The notes under the pieces: model-generated
What the model was told of the DNA's origin: nothing
What the model saw: the letters and a program-made list of their open reading frames with translations, nothing else
Database searches by the model: none
Shown: one piece after another, positions 25,101 through 31,247 of the stretch
Position numbering within the stretch: position 1 is the first letter of the stretch
Layout: the number at the start of each line of letters is the position of its first letter
Assembly: GCA_015055745.1 (NCBI GenBank)
Contig: SVHS01000002.1
Span: 147,612-211,611, forward strand
Length of the DNA stretch: 64,000 nt
Source: Clostridiales bacterium
Lineage (GTDB): Bacteria > Bacillota > Clostridia > Christensenellales > UBA1242
Direction: 5' to 3'
Program-made: the position numbers and the translations under genes

Positions 25101-25272
25101 TGCTGTTTTCAATAGATATTGTAGTAGTATGTCATACGTTTATTTTGAAGTTGCTAGTGAACCATCAACATTTGATAAGAATTGGGATTCAAAATATACC
25201 GATAATAATAATTGGGGAATTAAATGGGGATATACTTATGAACAATATTTAGCAGAAATTTCTGCAACTTAA
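22195..25272 (+). CDS. Giant coiled-coil / InlB-repeat / BspA-LRR surface protein (1025 aa)
   Basis: Domains in order: N-terminal membrane anchor (about 7-27); a long coiled coil (about 60-320) of Leu/Asn/Glu heptads such as LNSDISELRTNINNL; two InlB-B/Flg_new-like beta repeats (about 320-450, FEFAGWSIDG type); then BspA-type leucine-rich repeats to the end (FNGCSALVKVVIPESVVSIG, FYGCDDLISVNLPKNLTVLG). BspA LRRs bind host or bacterial surfaces. On this element it is a plausible receptor-binding (pIII-like) or adhesin protein. No LPXTG or C-terminal anchor is present. Confidence 0.85.
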   Translation: MSVGKRIAIILSIVAVAVIGVLGYLYYPAIQGLITGNKYYTQEDVQDSYDDGYKDGFETETELKEKLSYYMTMVDEYQLNIETLNLEVARITKQNQNLQTDIQVLEDTKAKNISTIAELTDSNKAKDGTINSLNSDISELRTNINNLVSEIETLENDVATKSSRIAVLENNIETLDNQIATLEASGENKDAEISELKTQKAVLETEKTNLQEDIANANSQIDSLNEQLTAKNEEIAGLNNTIVDLEKEIANNEILIEELQESNTNLNEQLTTLNTQLANSSNEIYTLNNRITNLEKSVEDYERYITELENTNSSVAIFEFDNSVYEIKEVDENGFVSIDDPVSTENVIFNYWTLNGEQVDLSTYQITKTTKFVADVTRNYNVIFEVDGEVIDTQLIEENNFATAPQDPVKDKFEFAGWSIDGVSTLDISNYIVTSNTTFRPVYNNLYGLFNSDTGRLTYTWEELLHYDYLKVTDNVLSAGANYKRIAGELRIDSDINSIADSTFNGCSALVKVVIPESVVSIGKTAFNNCASLLSVTLPTSLKSVGSSAFGLGFNTASITEVVYKGTLEQWCDIDFVDEKSSPVYSSKSIIINNELLQGTIIIPLTLKNIKPYVFTGFNNEFIFHNEVESIGKGAFTSSSLTMLNLPESCSSIEQYAFSGCNKLVSVHLPTTLKEIKSYTFTSCSKLESIDLSNVETIRGWAFRYCSGLKTLTLEDNITTLEHSAFDYCTGVEVLNYNIPTLPDYPSVTQNAIGHNFGSANGLTMNFLEKVKRLPRYFCGSVEQVLEINLGENIEYIDYNAFFSTETQVVNYNCRNAVLNRNGSHCVTIHFDRWADANLTFNIGANVEMIPSYMFFGASQMTHINFPETAKYTELLSHTFYGCDDLISVNLPKNLTVLGADCFNGCESLPTIELPSGLTKIDEDCFYQCFALDNITLPTTLTYIGGGAFDECKSLTSLFIPKSVTYMGYAVFNRYCSSMSYVYFEVASEPSTFDKNWDSKYTDNNNWGIKWGYTYEQYLAEISAT

Positions 25273-25278
25273 TAATTA

Positions 25279-25298
25279 AGGTGGATAATTCCACCTTA
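25279..25298 (+). repeat. Inverted repeat after the LRR gene
   Basis: AAGGTGG / CCACCTT with a 6-base loop; no T-run follows, so terminator activity is uncertain. CCTTAT at its end can alternatively pair with ATAAGG at 25307-25312. Confidence 0.45.
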
Positions 25299-25301
25299 TA
25301 C

Positions 25302-25373
25302 GAGAGAATAAGGTTTTTGTGTTTCTGCTTAAATTTCCGACACAAGTGAGTTCGATTCTCACTTCTCTCGCCA
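25302..25373 (+). other. tRNA-like element (degenerate tRNA with intact acceptor and T arms)
   Basis: GAGAGAA (25302-25308) pairs with TTCTCTC (25363-25369), followed by discriminator G and encoded CCA. A perfect T arm, GTGAG-TTCGATT-CTCAC (25346-25362), abuts the acceptor. Between them there is no recognisable D arm and only a TTGTG / CACAA stem with a 19-base loop, 72 bases in all. G73 is typical of serine tRNAs, but no usable anticodon arm is seen. It could be a decayed tRNA, a tRNA mimic or an old attachment site. Confidence 0.5.
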
Positions 25374-25478
25374 TTAAACTATTGGATACGAAGTGGCCAT
25401 TACGTTGAAAGTAGTTTATGAGTTTGTATGTTTAGAAAAAACATATATTCAAATTTATTTATTTTATAAGGAGCAATT

Positions 25479-25898
25479 ATGGAAGAAAAATCTATTAAAA
25501 CTGAAAAAGAAGTTGTTGTAAGAGAAGACTTGAACGATATGGTTAGAAGTATCAATTTTAGGACTATTTCAAATCGTTTTGGCGAAAGACACGTTGTTGA
25601 CGTAACTTTATATAATGGTAAAGTTTTAGAGTTTAAGGACGATAAGAAGTTGTTTGAAATTTGTATGTCTTTTAAGGATATTGGCGAGACTGATTTTATC
25701 AAAAGTAAAAAACTTGTAGAAGAATTGAACGTCAATGAAGATGGAGAGATTATGGGTACATACATTTGTGTTCGTTATGAACTATGTGATAGTACAAAAG
25801 TTGTGTTGTTTGCGACTGATTCTTTCTCTACTCGTAAAATACTTGATAACTATTACAAACACTATAAAGAACTTAAGAAAACTGACCTTAAGAAATAA
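25479..25898 (+). CDS. Hypothetical protein, 139 aa
   Basis: Strong AAGGAG ribosome-binding site. Charged, soluble, alpha/beta pattern (VVDVTLYNGKVLEFKDDKKLFEI, GTYICVRYELCDSTKVVLFATD). First gene after the tRNA-like element, upstream of the Zot-like gene. By position it could be a replication or ssDNA-binding accessory protein, but nothing in the sequence proves that. Confidence 0.6.
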   Translation: MEEKSIKTEKEVVVREDLNDMVRSINFRTISNRFGERHVVDVTLYNGKVLEFKDDKKLFEICMSFKDIGETDFIKSKKLVEELNVNEDGEIMGTYICVRYELCDSTKVVLFATDSFSTRKILDNYYKHYKELKKTDLKK

Positions 25899-25911
25899 AG
25901 GAATTTGAAAA

Positions 25912-26376
25912 ATGAAAAATCAACAAGTATTATTAGATAAGTTCTATAAGCACGTAAATTTAGGTTTTGATAGTAACTTGGTTACTATAAATAAAATTAC
26001 AAATAATGAAGTGCATTACAACTTTCTAGCAAAAAATTATATCTACAACGCAGATACCAATAAAATAGTCGAGCAAGACAATATAGGAGAAAAAATGGAA
26101 AGAACATTTAAGTCAAAAAATGGTAAAGTAACAGATATTATGCACAGCCATAATTATTACAAAGCAACTGCTAAACAAAGAAATGATTTAGCATTTAACA
26201 AACAAGTATTGGGCGAATTGTCTGAAAGAGACAAATTGTTAATGCGTGGTTATGGGCAAAGAATTATTGAAGAACAAAACGCATTTAAGTATAAAAACCC
26301 TAATTATAAACGCAAAACTACAGGTATGGCAAAACCTACTTCTGCTACTGCATTGAGAAAACAATTTTTTAATTAA
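25912..26376 (+). CDS. Hypothetical basic protein, 154 aa
   Basis: 13 bases after the preceding gene, ribosome-binding site AAGGAA. Basic C-terminal half (AFKYKNPNYKRKTTGMAKPTSATALRKQFFN) suggests nucleic-acid contact. Not recognised. Confidence 0.55.
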   Translation: MKNQQVLLDKFYKHVNLGFDSNLVTINKITNNEVHYNFLAKNYIYNADTNKIVEQDNIGEKMERTFKSKNGKVTDIMHSHNYYKATAKQRNDLAFNKQVLGELSERDKLLMRGYGQRIIEEQNAFKYKNPNYKRKTTGMAKPTSATALRKQFFN

Positions 26377-26396
26377 CCTGATAGCAGATTGTCGAA

Positions 26397-26415
26397 AAGG
26401 AGCATTTTGCTCCTT
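26397..26415 (+). terminator. Stem-loop after the 154-aa gene
   Basis: AAGGAGCA / TGCTCCTT with a 3-base loop, weak T-tract; possible terminator or RNA-processing site. Confidence 0.5.
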
Positions 26416-26470
26416 ATATAATTGATTAACTACTTTTATACTGATGAGATAGGTTAAGGAAATATAGATT

Positions 26471-27382
26471 ATGCAGAAAAAGTTTGCAGATTTTATAAAT
26501 TATAACAAACGAATTGGAAAAATAATCATTTCAGGTGATGAAGGTTTTGGAAAGACTTTATTATTAGTAAGAATTGCGATAGGTAAAATGCTTAATGGAA
26601 TATTTGATTGTCAGAAGTCTTGGGATATTGTTGACAATTATAATAGTTATGGTTTTCATTTTTCAAAGAATTATAGTCATTTGTTGTTCTCAAACTTCCC
26701 TATTAACACGATAAATACTGAAATACCTAATAGGAAGAATTATGTAGTAAACCCTTTTAGAATTGGTTACTATGACGAGAACTACGAGACTGATTTACTA
26801 CCACCTTATGCTTTAATGTGTATAACTGAAGGGAAATTATACTTTGACTCTTATGAGTGGGATAAATTCCCTATGCGTTATGTTGGTTATATAAAAACTA
26901 TGAGACAAGCATATTTGGATATGGTGGTTGATACTCAATATTTTGGGGATATTTGTACACCTTTAAGAAGAATCACAAATAGGTTTATTTACTTGCAAAA
27001 AGAGTGTGAAGAAATTAAAGATATGAAAGGAAATGTTGTCGGTCATAAGTTATTTGTTATTGAGTGGAAAAATAATAGAGACGTAGAGTTGTTTGAAAAA
27101 ACGTCTAAAAAGGTTAATTGTGAAGAATATGAACTCATAATAGATATGTGTGTATATGACAATTATGATAGTCATTTTTGTAAATTTTTGCACCTTATGG
27201 GTAGAGAAAATCAAGATTTTAGGATTGAACACTTCCCTGAAATAAAAACTATAGAAGATATAAATAATTTTGCGTCTGAATTTGGTTATCAAATGCCTGA
27301 TGGGTTCTTAAAAACTGCTAAAAAGCAGAAAGTTCCTACTTCAATGTTTGATAAACCAATGCCTGACGTATATGACTTTTAG
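26471..27382 (+). CDS. Zot-like (pI-like) P-loop ATPase
   Basis: 303 residues. Walker A IIISGDEGFGKTLLL near residue 18, followed by the Zot-type beta strand LLFSNFPINTIN (about 77-90). Walker B-like ALMCITEGKLYFDS is at about 117-130, and YIKTMRQAYLDMVVDTQYFGDICTPLRRITNRFIYL matches the order R...TQ...R of Zot/pI proteins. In filamentous phages pI drives virion assembly at the inner membrane. The usual single transmembrane segment is not visible, so a divergent FtsK/HerA-like packaging ATPase remains possible. Confidence 0.6.
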   Translation: MQKKFADFINYNKRIGKIIISGDEGFGKTLLLVRIAIGKMLNGIFDCQKSWDIVDNYNSYGFHFSKNYSHLLFSNFPINTINTEIPNRKNYVVNPFRIGYYDENYETDLLPPYALMCITEGKLYFDSYEWDKFPMRYVGYIKTMRQAYLDMVVDTQYFGDICTPLRRITNRFIYLQKECEEIKDMKGNVVGHKLFVIEWKNNRDVELFEKTSKKVNCEEYELIIDMCVYDNYDSHFCKFLHLMGRENQDFRIEHFPEIKTIEDINNFASEFGYQMPDGFLKTAKKQKVPTSMFDKPMPDVYDF

Positions 27383-27390
27383 GAGAAATT

Positions 27391-27744
27391 ATGTTTGAAG
27401 AATTAAGCGAAATTGATAATGTGCCTTTAATGGAAAGATTAAAGCATAAAGCAAAGTTAATAAAAAGTTTAGACGAGTTATGGTTATCCATATCTGCTAA
27501 TAAACGAGCATATCCTAAAGGTTTTGAAAGAACTTCAGTAAAATCTCTTATGAAAGACTTTAAGAAAGGTCTTAAGGTTATTGATAAGAAGAACCCTGTA
27601 TTTATTGAAATGCCTACTTTAAAGAAAGCAGGGACTGATGGATATGTAAAAAAAGATTATTCGTTGCCTAATGGCAACCCTGACGAAGTCATTGAAGTAA
27701 GGTTACCACCTACTTCTGATATAAAATATATAGAAAATGGTTAA
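27391..27744 (+). CDS. Hypothetical protein, 117 aa
   Basis: 8 bases after the Zot-like gene, with an AGGAGAAATT site. Helical Lys-rich N-terminus and a Pro-rich C-terminus (KKAGTDGYVKKDYSLPNGNPDEVIEVRLPPTSD). Not recognised. Ends 28 bases before the replication-origin stem. Confidence 0.55.
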   Translation: MFEELSEIDNVPLMERLKHKAKLIKSLDELWLSISANKRAYPKGFERTSVKSLMKDFKKGLKVIDKKNPVFIEMPTLKKAGTDGYVKKDYSLPNGNPDEVIEVRLPPTSDIKYIENG

Positions 27745-27772
27745 ATCGTTAGTGTGTGATTCAATAATGATT

Positions 27773-27811
27773 GTCGCAGTTAAAGGTGTAGTATTACCCT
27801 TTAACTGCGAC
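27773..27811 (+). other. Rolling-circle replication origin: stem-loop with circovirus-type nonanucleotide
   Basis: GTCGCAGTTAAAGG (27773-27786) pairs perfectly over 14 bp with CCTTTAACTGCGAC (27798-27811). The 11-base loop ends in TAGTATTAC (27789-27797), the conserved nonanucleotide of circovirus origins (TAATATTAC in geminiviruses), where Rep nicks between TAGTATT and AC. It lies 110 bases upstream of a Rep gene of the matching family and next to iterons. Confidence 0.9.
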
Positions 27812-27901
27812 GCACTGACGCACCACACTATTTTATAGGGGTTTAGAGCAAGTTTTGAAACTGACGCACCCCTGACGCACCTACTAAAAAAACTGACGCA
27901 C
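27809..27901 (+). repeat. Rep-binding iterons
   Basis: CTGACGCAC occurs at 27815-27823, 27861-27869, 27872-27880 and 27893-27901; a further GACGCAC (27809-27815) overlaps the origin stem. Directly repeated, same strand, between the origin hairpin and rep: the position of iterons in CRESS-DNA replicons. Confidence 0.85.
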
Positions 27902-27921
27902 TTAAGGAGAAAAGGGGTTTT

Positions 27922-29211
27922 ATGGAAGAAAAAAATGAAATCTCTTTATCTACTCAAGCAAGAAGATGGGTGTTTACAATAAATAACCCTTTGGGAGAAA
28001 ACGTTGAAGAAATAGATATTGAAAAAACTGACATACCTATTAAAGAAGACTACTACTCGTCTTCAATTATGAAAGAATTAGAAGATAGTGATTGTTTCTA
28101 TTTTAAGTATGTAAGAATAAAGATTAAAGTTGACGATTTTGATTCTAAAGATTATATAGTTCGCAGACCTTTCTTTAAGGATATAGAAAGTGCTATTAAA
28201 TACTTTCAAAGTTTAGAGAGTTTTAAGTATTGTATATTTCAGTTAGAGAAAGGCGAAGAAGAACAAACACCACATTTTCAGGGTTTTATAGTGTTCACAG
28301 GTTCAAAAAGATTTAGAACCATTAAAAATATGTTGCCATTTGCACATATTGAAAAAGCCAAAGGGTCTAACACTCAATGCAGAGAATATTGTTCAAAGAA
28401 AGATACAAGAGTTGATGGACCTTTTGAATTAGGTAAGTTTGCAGAAGAAAGAGAAAGAACTGATATAAAAGAGTTTGTGGAATTGATTAAAGCAGGAACA
28501 AGTCAAGAAGAATTATTAAGTTTGTTCCCTATGCTATTTATTAAGGAAATGAATAAATTAAATGGTATATATGCAGTAAACTTTGAAAGATATAAACATA
28601 AATGTAGAGATATACGAGTTACTTATATTTATGGTAAATCAGGTATTGGGAAGTCAACTGCAGTTAGACGACAATTAGGTTTAGAAAATTCCTTTTGGAT
28701 ACACCATTATGATAATTCAATGTTTACAAACTACAACTTCCAAGACAATATTGTATTTGACGAGTTTTCAGGTAAGATTTCAATAGGTCAATTAAATATG
28801 TTATTAAACGTAGAACCTATAGAATTACGTGGTCTGAATTGTGTTAAATATGGTGCATATCATAATGTTTACATAATATCAAACTATTCGCCTAAAGAAC
28901 TTTATAAAGACGTTCAACAAACTCAACCTGCAATATTTCAAACTTTCTATAGAAGATTAAACACTATAGTCCACGTAGATAAAGATGGAAAGTGGAATTA
29001 TGAGAGAATAACCGAGTGGGAAGATAATGATGACGAAATAGATATAAAGATGGGTTTATTGAAAAGAACAAGTAAGGTTTATGAATTTGATAGTTATGGA
29101 AATAAGATTTTGATATTTGATAGACATAATGAGATACCTGCTCTACAACCTGTTGAAATTTGTACACCTTTTGATGATGGGTTTGATAGCAGTGGGAATT
29201 TACAATTTTAA
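27922..29211 (+). CDS. rep: CRESS-DNA-type Rep (HUH endonuclease + SF3 helicase)
   Basis: 429 residues. Endonuclease motif I RRWVFTINNP (about 14-23), HUH-type motif II EQTPHFQGFIVF (about 113-125) and motif III CREYCSKKDTRV (nucleophile Tyr, about 155). SF3 helicase Walker A YGKSGIGKST (about 238), Walker B NIVFDEFSG (about 275) and motif C VYIISNYSP (about 318). Rep nicks the origin hairpin to start rolling-circle replication and unwinds DNA. There is an insertion between motifs I and II relative to circoviruses. Related Reps are known from bacterial plasmids. Confidence 0.92.
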   Translation: MEEKNEISLSTQARRWVFTINNPLGENVEEIDIEKTDIPIKEDYYSSSIMKELEDSDCFYFKYVRIKIKVDDFDSKDYIVRRPFFKDIESAIKYFQSLESFKYCIFQLEKGEEEQTPHFQGFIVFTGSKRFRTIKNMLPFAHIEKAKGSNTQCREYCSKKDTRVDGPFELGKFAEERERTDIKEFVELIKAGTSQEELLSLFPMLFIKEMNKLNGIYAVNFERYKHKCRDIRVTYIYGKSGIGKSTAVRRQLGLENSFWIHHYDNSMFTNYNFQDNIVFDEFSGKISIGQLNMLLNVEPIELRGLNCVKYGAYHNVYIISNYSPKELYKDVQQTQPAIFQTFYRRLNTIVHVDKDGKWNYERITEWEDNDDEIDIKMGLLKRTSKVYEFDSYGNKILIFDRHNEIPALQPVEICTPFDDGFDSSGNLQF

Positions 29212-29220
29212 GGAGAAAAT

Positions 29221-29508
29221 ATGGGAATAATTTTAATGATAATCTTTGCTAGTTTTATTACACTACTCTTATATGTAGTTAGCAAAAAAGTTGAGTTAGA
29301 CGAACCAATGGATATTATTGTTGCAAGACGTATTTGCAAATTGAAGATTGCTAAAAATAAAAAAGAGTGTAAGATTAAAGAACTTAATTTTATGAAGAAT
29401 AAACGCAATTTAGAAAGCAACAACACAAAGATCCAAGCACTAAAGATTGATATAGTTTATATTCAACGAGAGATTGAGAAATTGAAAAATTATGGAAAAA
29501 TTATATAA
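29221..29508 (+). CDS. Small membrane protein with coiled coil (95 aa)
   Basis: 9 bases after rep, site AAGGAGAAAAT. N-terminal membrane span (about 2-22), then a Lys/Glu-rich coiled coil (KKECKIKELNFMKNKRNLE ... IDIVYIQREIEKLKN). Cytoplasmic coiled tail. Function unknown; an assembly or anchoring role is only a guess. Confidence 0.6.
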   Translation: MGIILMIIFASFITLLLYVVSKKVELDEPMDIIVARRICKLKIAKNKKECKIKELNFMKNKRNLESNNTKIQALKIDIVYIQREIEKLKNYGKII

Positions 29509-29523
29509 TTTTTAACAAATTTA

Positions 29524-29562
29524 GGGTTTTGTAGATACAAAACTCTTTTTTTATGTTATAAT
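29524..29562 (+). terminator. Terminator of the rep operon and promoter -10 of mod
   Basis: GTTTTGT-AGAT-ACAAAAC stem followed by TCTTTTTTT, then TATAAT (29557-29562) leading to the methyltransferase gene. Confidence 0.7.
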
Positions 29563-29580
29563 CTTTTATGGAGAAAATTT

Positions 29581-31245
29581 ATGAGTAATATTTCAGCAGA
29601 GAAAAGAAAAATTTTAATTGAAAAAATAAAATATATTAGAGAATTTATTTCTAATGCTCAACAAGATGAAAATACCGAGAACTTATTAAAATACATATCT
29701 GATATTGAAAAAGATATAAAAACAAAAAAATTTGGTTTAGTATTTGAAGAACATAAAGAATCTATTGATGAAACTTTAGAAACTCACGTTCCTGTATTAA
29801 CTGAAGAAAAAGATTTGTTTGTAGATAATGGGGATAATCTTAATTTCTTAATTGAAGGGGATAATCTTTCAAGTTTGAAAATTTTATCAAAAACACATAA
29901 GGATAAAGTAGACTTAATTTATATTGATCCACCATATAATACAGGCAATAAATCTTGGAAATACAATAATGATTATGTTGATTCAAATGATACCTTTAAG
30001 CATAGCAAGTGGTTAAGTATGATGAACGTTCGTTTGTTAGAGTGTAAAAAACTTTTAACTCCTAAAGGTGTTTTAATTTGTGCTATTGATGAAAATGAAG
30101 TTGCAACATTGAAACTTTTATTAGAAGAAATTTTTGGAGAGGGTTATGAATATGTTTGCGTTACTATTGTTCATAATCCTAGAGGTATACAAGGAAAGAA
30201 CTTTTCATATACAAACGAGTTTGCTTATTTTGTTATTCCTAAAGGGGATAAAATTATTGGTGGTAGAAAAATTCCTGAATCTGAAATTGATTGGAGAAAT
30301 TTAAGAGATAATGGTGGAGAGTCTTTAAGAACTGATGCTAGAAATTGTTTTTATCCAATTATTACTGACGGAGAAAACGTGTTAGGTTTTGGAGACGTTT
30401 TATATGATGAGTCTTTACACCCTAAACAATGTGAAAATATTGACGGTTTATTTTATATTTATCCTATTGACATTAAAGGTATTGAAAGAAAATGGAGATA
30501 TGCTCGACAAACCGTTGATAAAATCAAAGATTTATTGAGAGTTAAGAAAACAAAGAACACTTATGAGATAGAACTTGGTAAACCATTTGGAACTTATAGA
30601 ACTGTATGGATAGATTCTCGTTATGATTCAAATGAATATGGTAAAAAGATTATAAATAGTCTTGTACCTGAATCTCCTTTTGATTTCCCTAAATCTCTTT
30701 GGAACGTTTATGATTGTTTGTATTCAGTTATTTCTGAAAATAAAAATGCTATCGTATTAGATTTCTTTGCTGGTTCAGGAACAACAGGACACGCTTTGAT
30801 GGAATTAAACAAAGAAGATGGTGGAAATAGAAAATTTATTTTGTGTACTAATAATGAAAACAATATTTGTCGTGAAGTAACTTACGAAAGAATTAAACGA
30901 GCAATTATGCGTGAAGATTATAAAGCAAGTTTGAAATATATGAAAGTTAATTTTATGCCTATTTCTGATAAATTATATTATGAATATGCTGATGATTTAT
31001 TAAAATATACTAAAGAACTTGTAGAATTAGAAAATTCAATTAACTTTGATAATAATGATAGCATAAAAATTATTTTAACAAATGAAGAATTAGATGAATT
31101 AACTTCTGCTTTACCTGATGGTATTAAAAATATATATATTAGTCATAATGTTTTAACCACAGGAGAACAAGAAAAATTATTTGAAGATAAAGGTATAGAG
31201 ATTCATAATATACCTGATTATTATTATAAAGATTTGGTAGGTTAA
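29581..31245 (+). CDS. mod: Type III restriction-modification DNA methyltransferase (Mod)
   Basis: 554 residues. Beta-class amino-methyltransferase order: motif IV DLIYIDPPYNTGN (about 112) precedes the SAM-binding motif I VLDFFAGSGTTGHALMELN (about 395), with the target-recognition region between. Together with the adjacent Res this makes a type III system that methylates one strand of an asymmetric site. Own promoter TATAAT at 29557 and GGAGAAAA ribosome-binding site. Overall a little short for Mod (usually 600-650). Confidence 0.9.
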   Translation: MSNISAEKRKILIEKIKYIREFISNAQQDENTENLLKYISDIEKDIKTKKFGLVFEEHKESIDETLETHVPVLTEEKDLFVDNGDNLNFLIEGDNLSSLKILSKTHKDKVDLIYIDPPYNTGNKSWKYNNDYVDSNDTFKHSKWLSMMNVRLLECKKLLTPKGVLICAIDENEVATLKLLLEEIFGEGYEYVCVTIVHNPRGIQGKNFSYTNEFAYFVIPKGDKIIGGRKIPESEIDWRNLRDNGGESLRTDARNCFYPIITDGENVLGFGDVLYDESLHPKQCENIDGLFYIYPIDIKGIERKWRYARQTVDKIKDLLRVKKTKNTYEIELGKPFGTYRTVWIDSRYDSNEYGKKIINSLVPESPFDFPKSLWNVYDCLYSVISENKNAIVLDFFAGSGTTGHALMELNKEDGGNRKFILCTNNENNICREVTYERIKRAIMREDYKASLKYMKVNFMPISDKLYYEYADDLLKYTKELVELENSINFDNNDSIKIILTNEELDELTSALPDGIKNIYISHNVLTTGEQEKLFEDKGIEIHNIPDYYYKDLVG

Positions 31246-31247
31246 GT

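Noticed and set aside
22195..25272. Tandem DNA repeats or CRISPR in the LRR gene
   Set aside because: The repeats are protein-level LRRs with variable DNA; there are no identical spaced repeats anywhere in the window that would make a CRISPR array.
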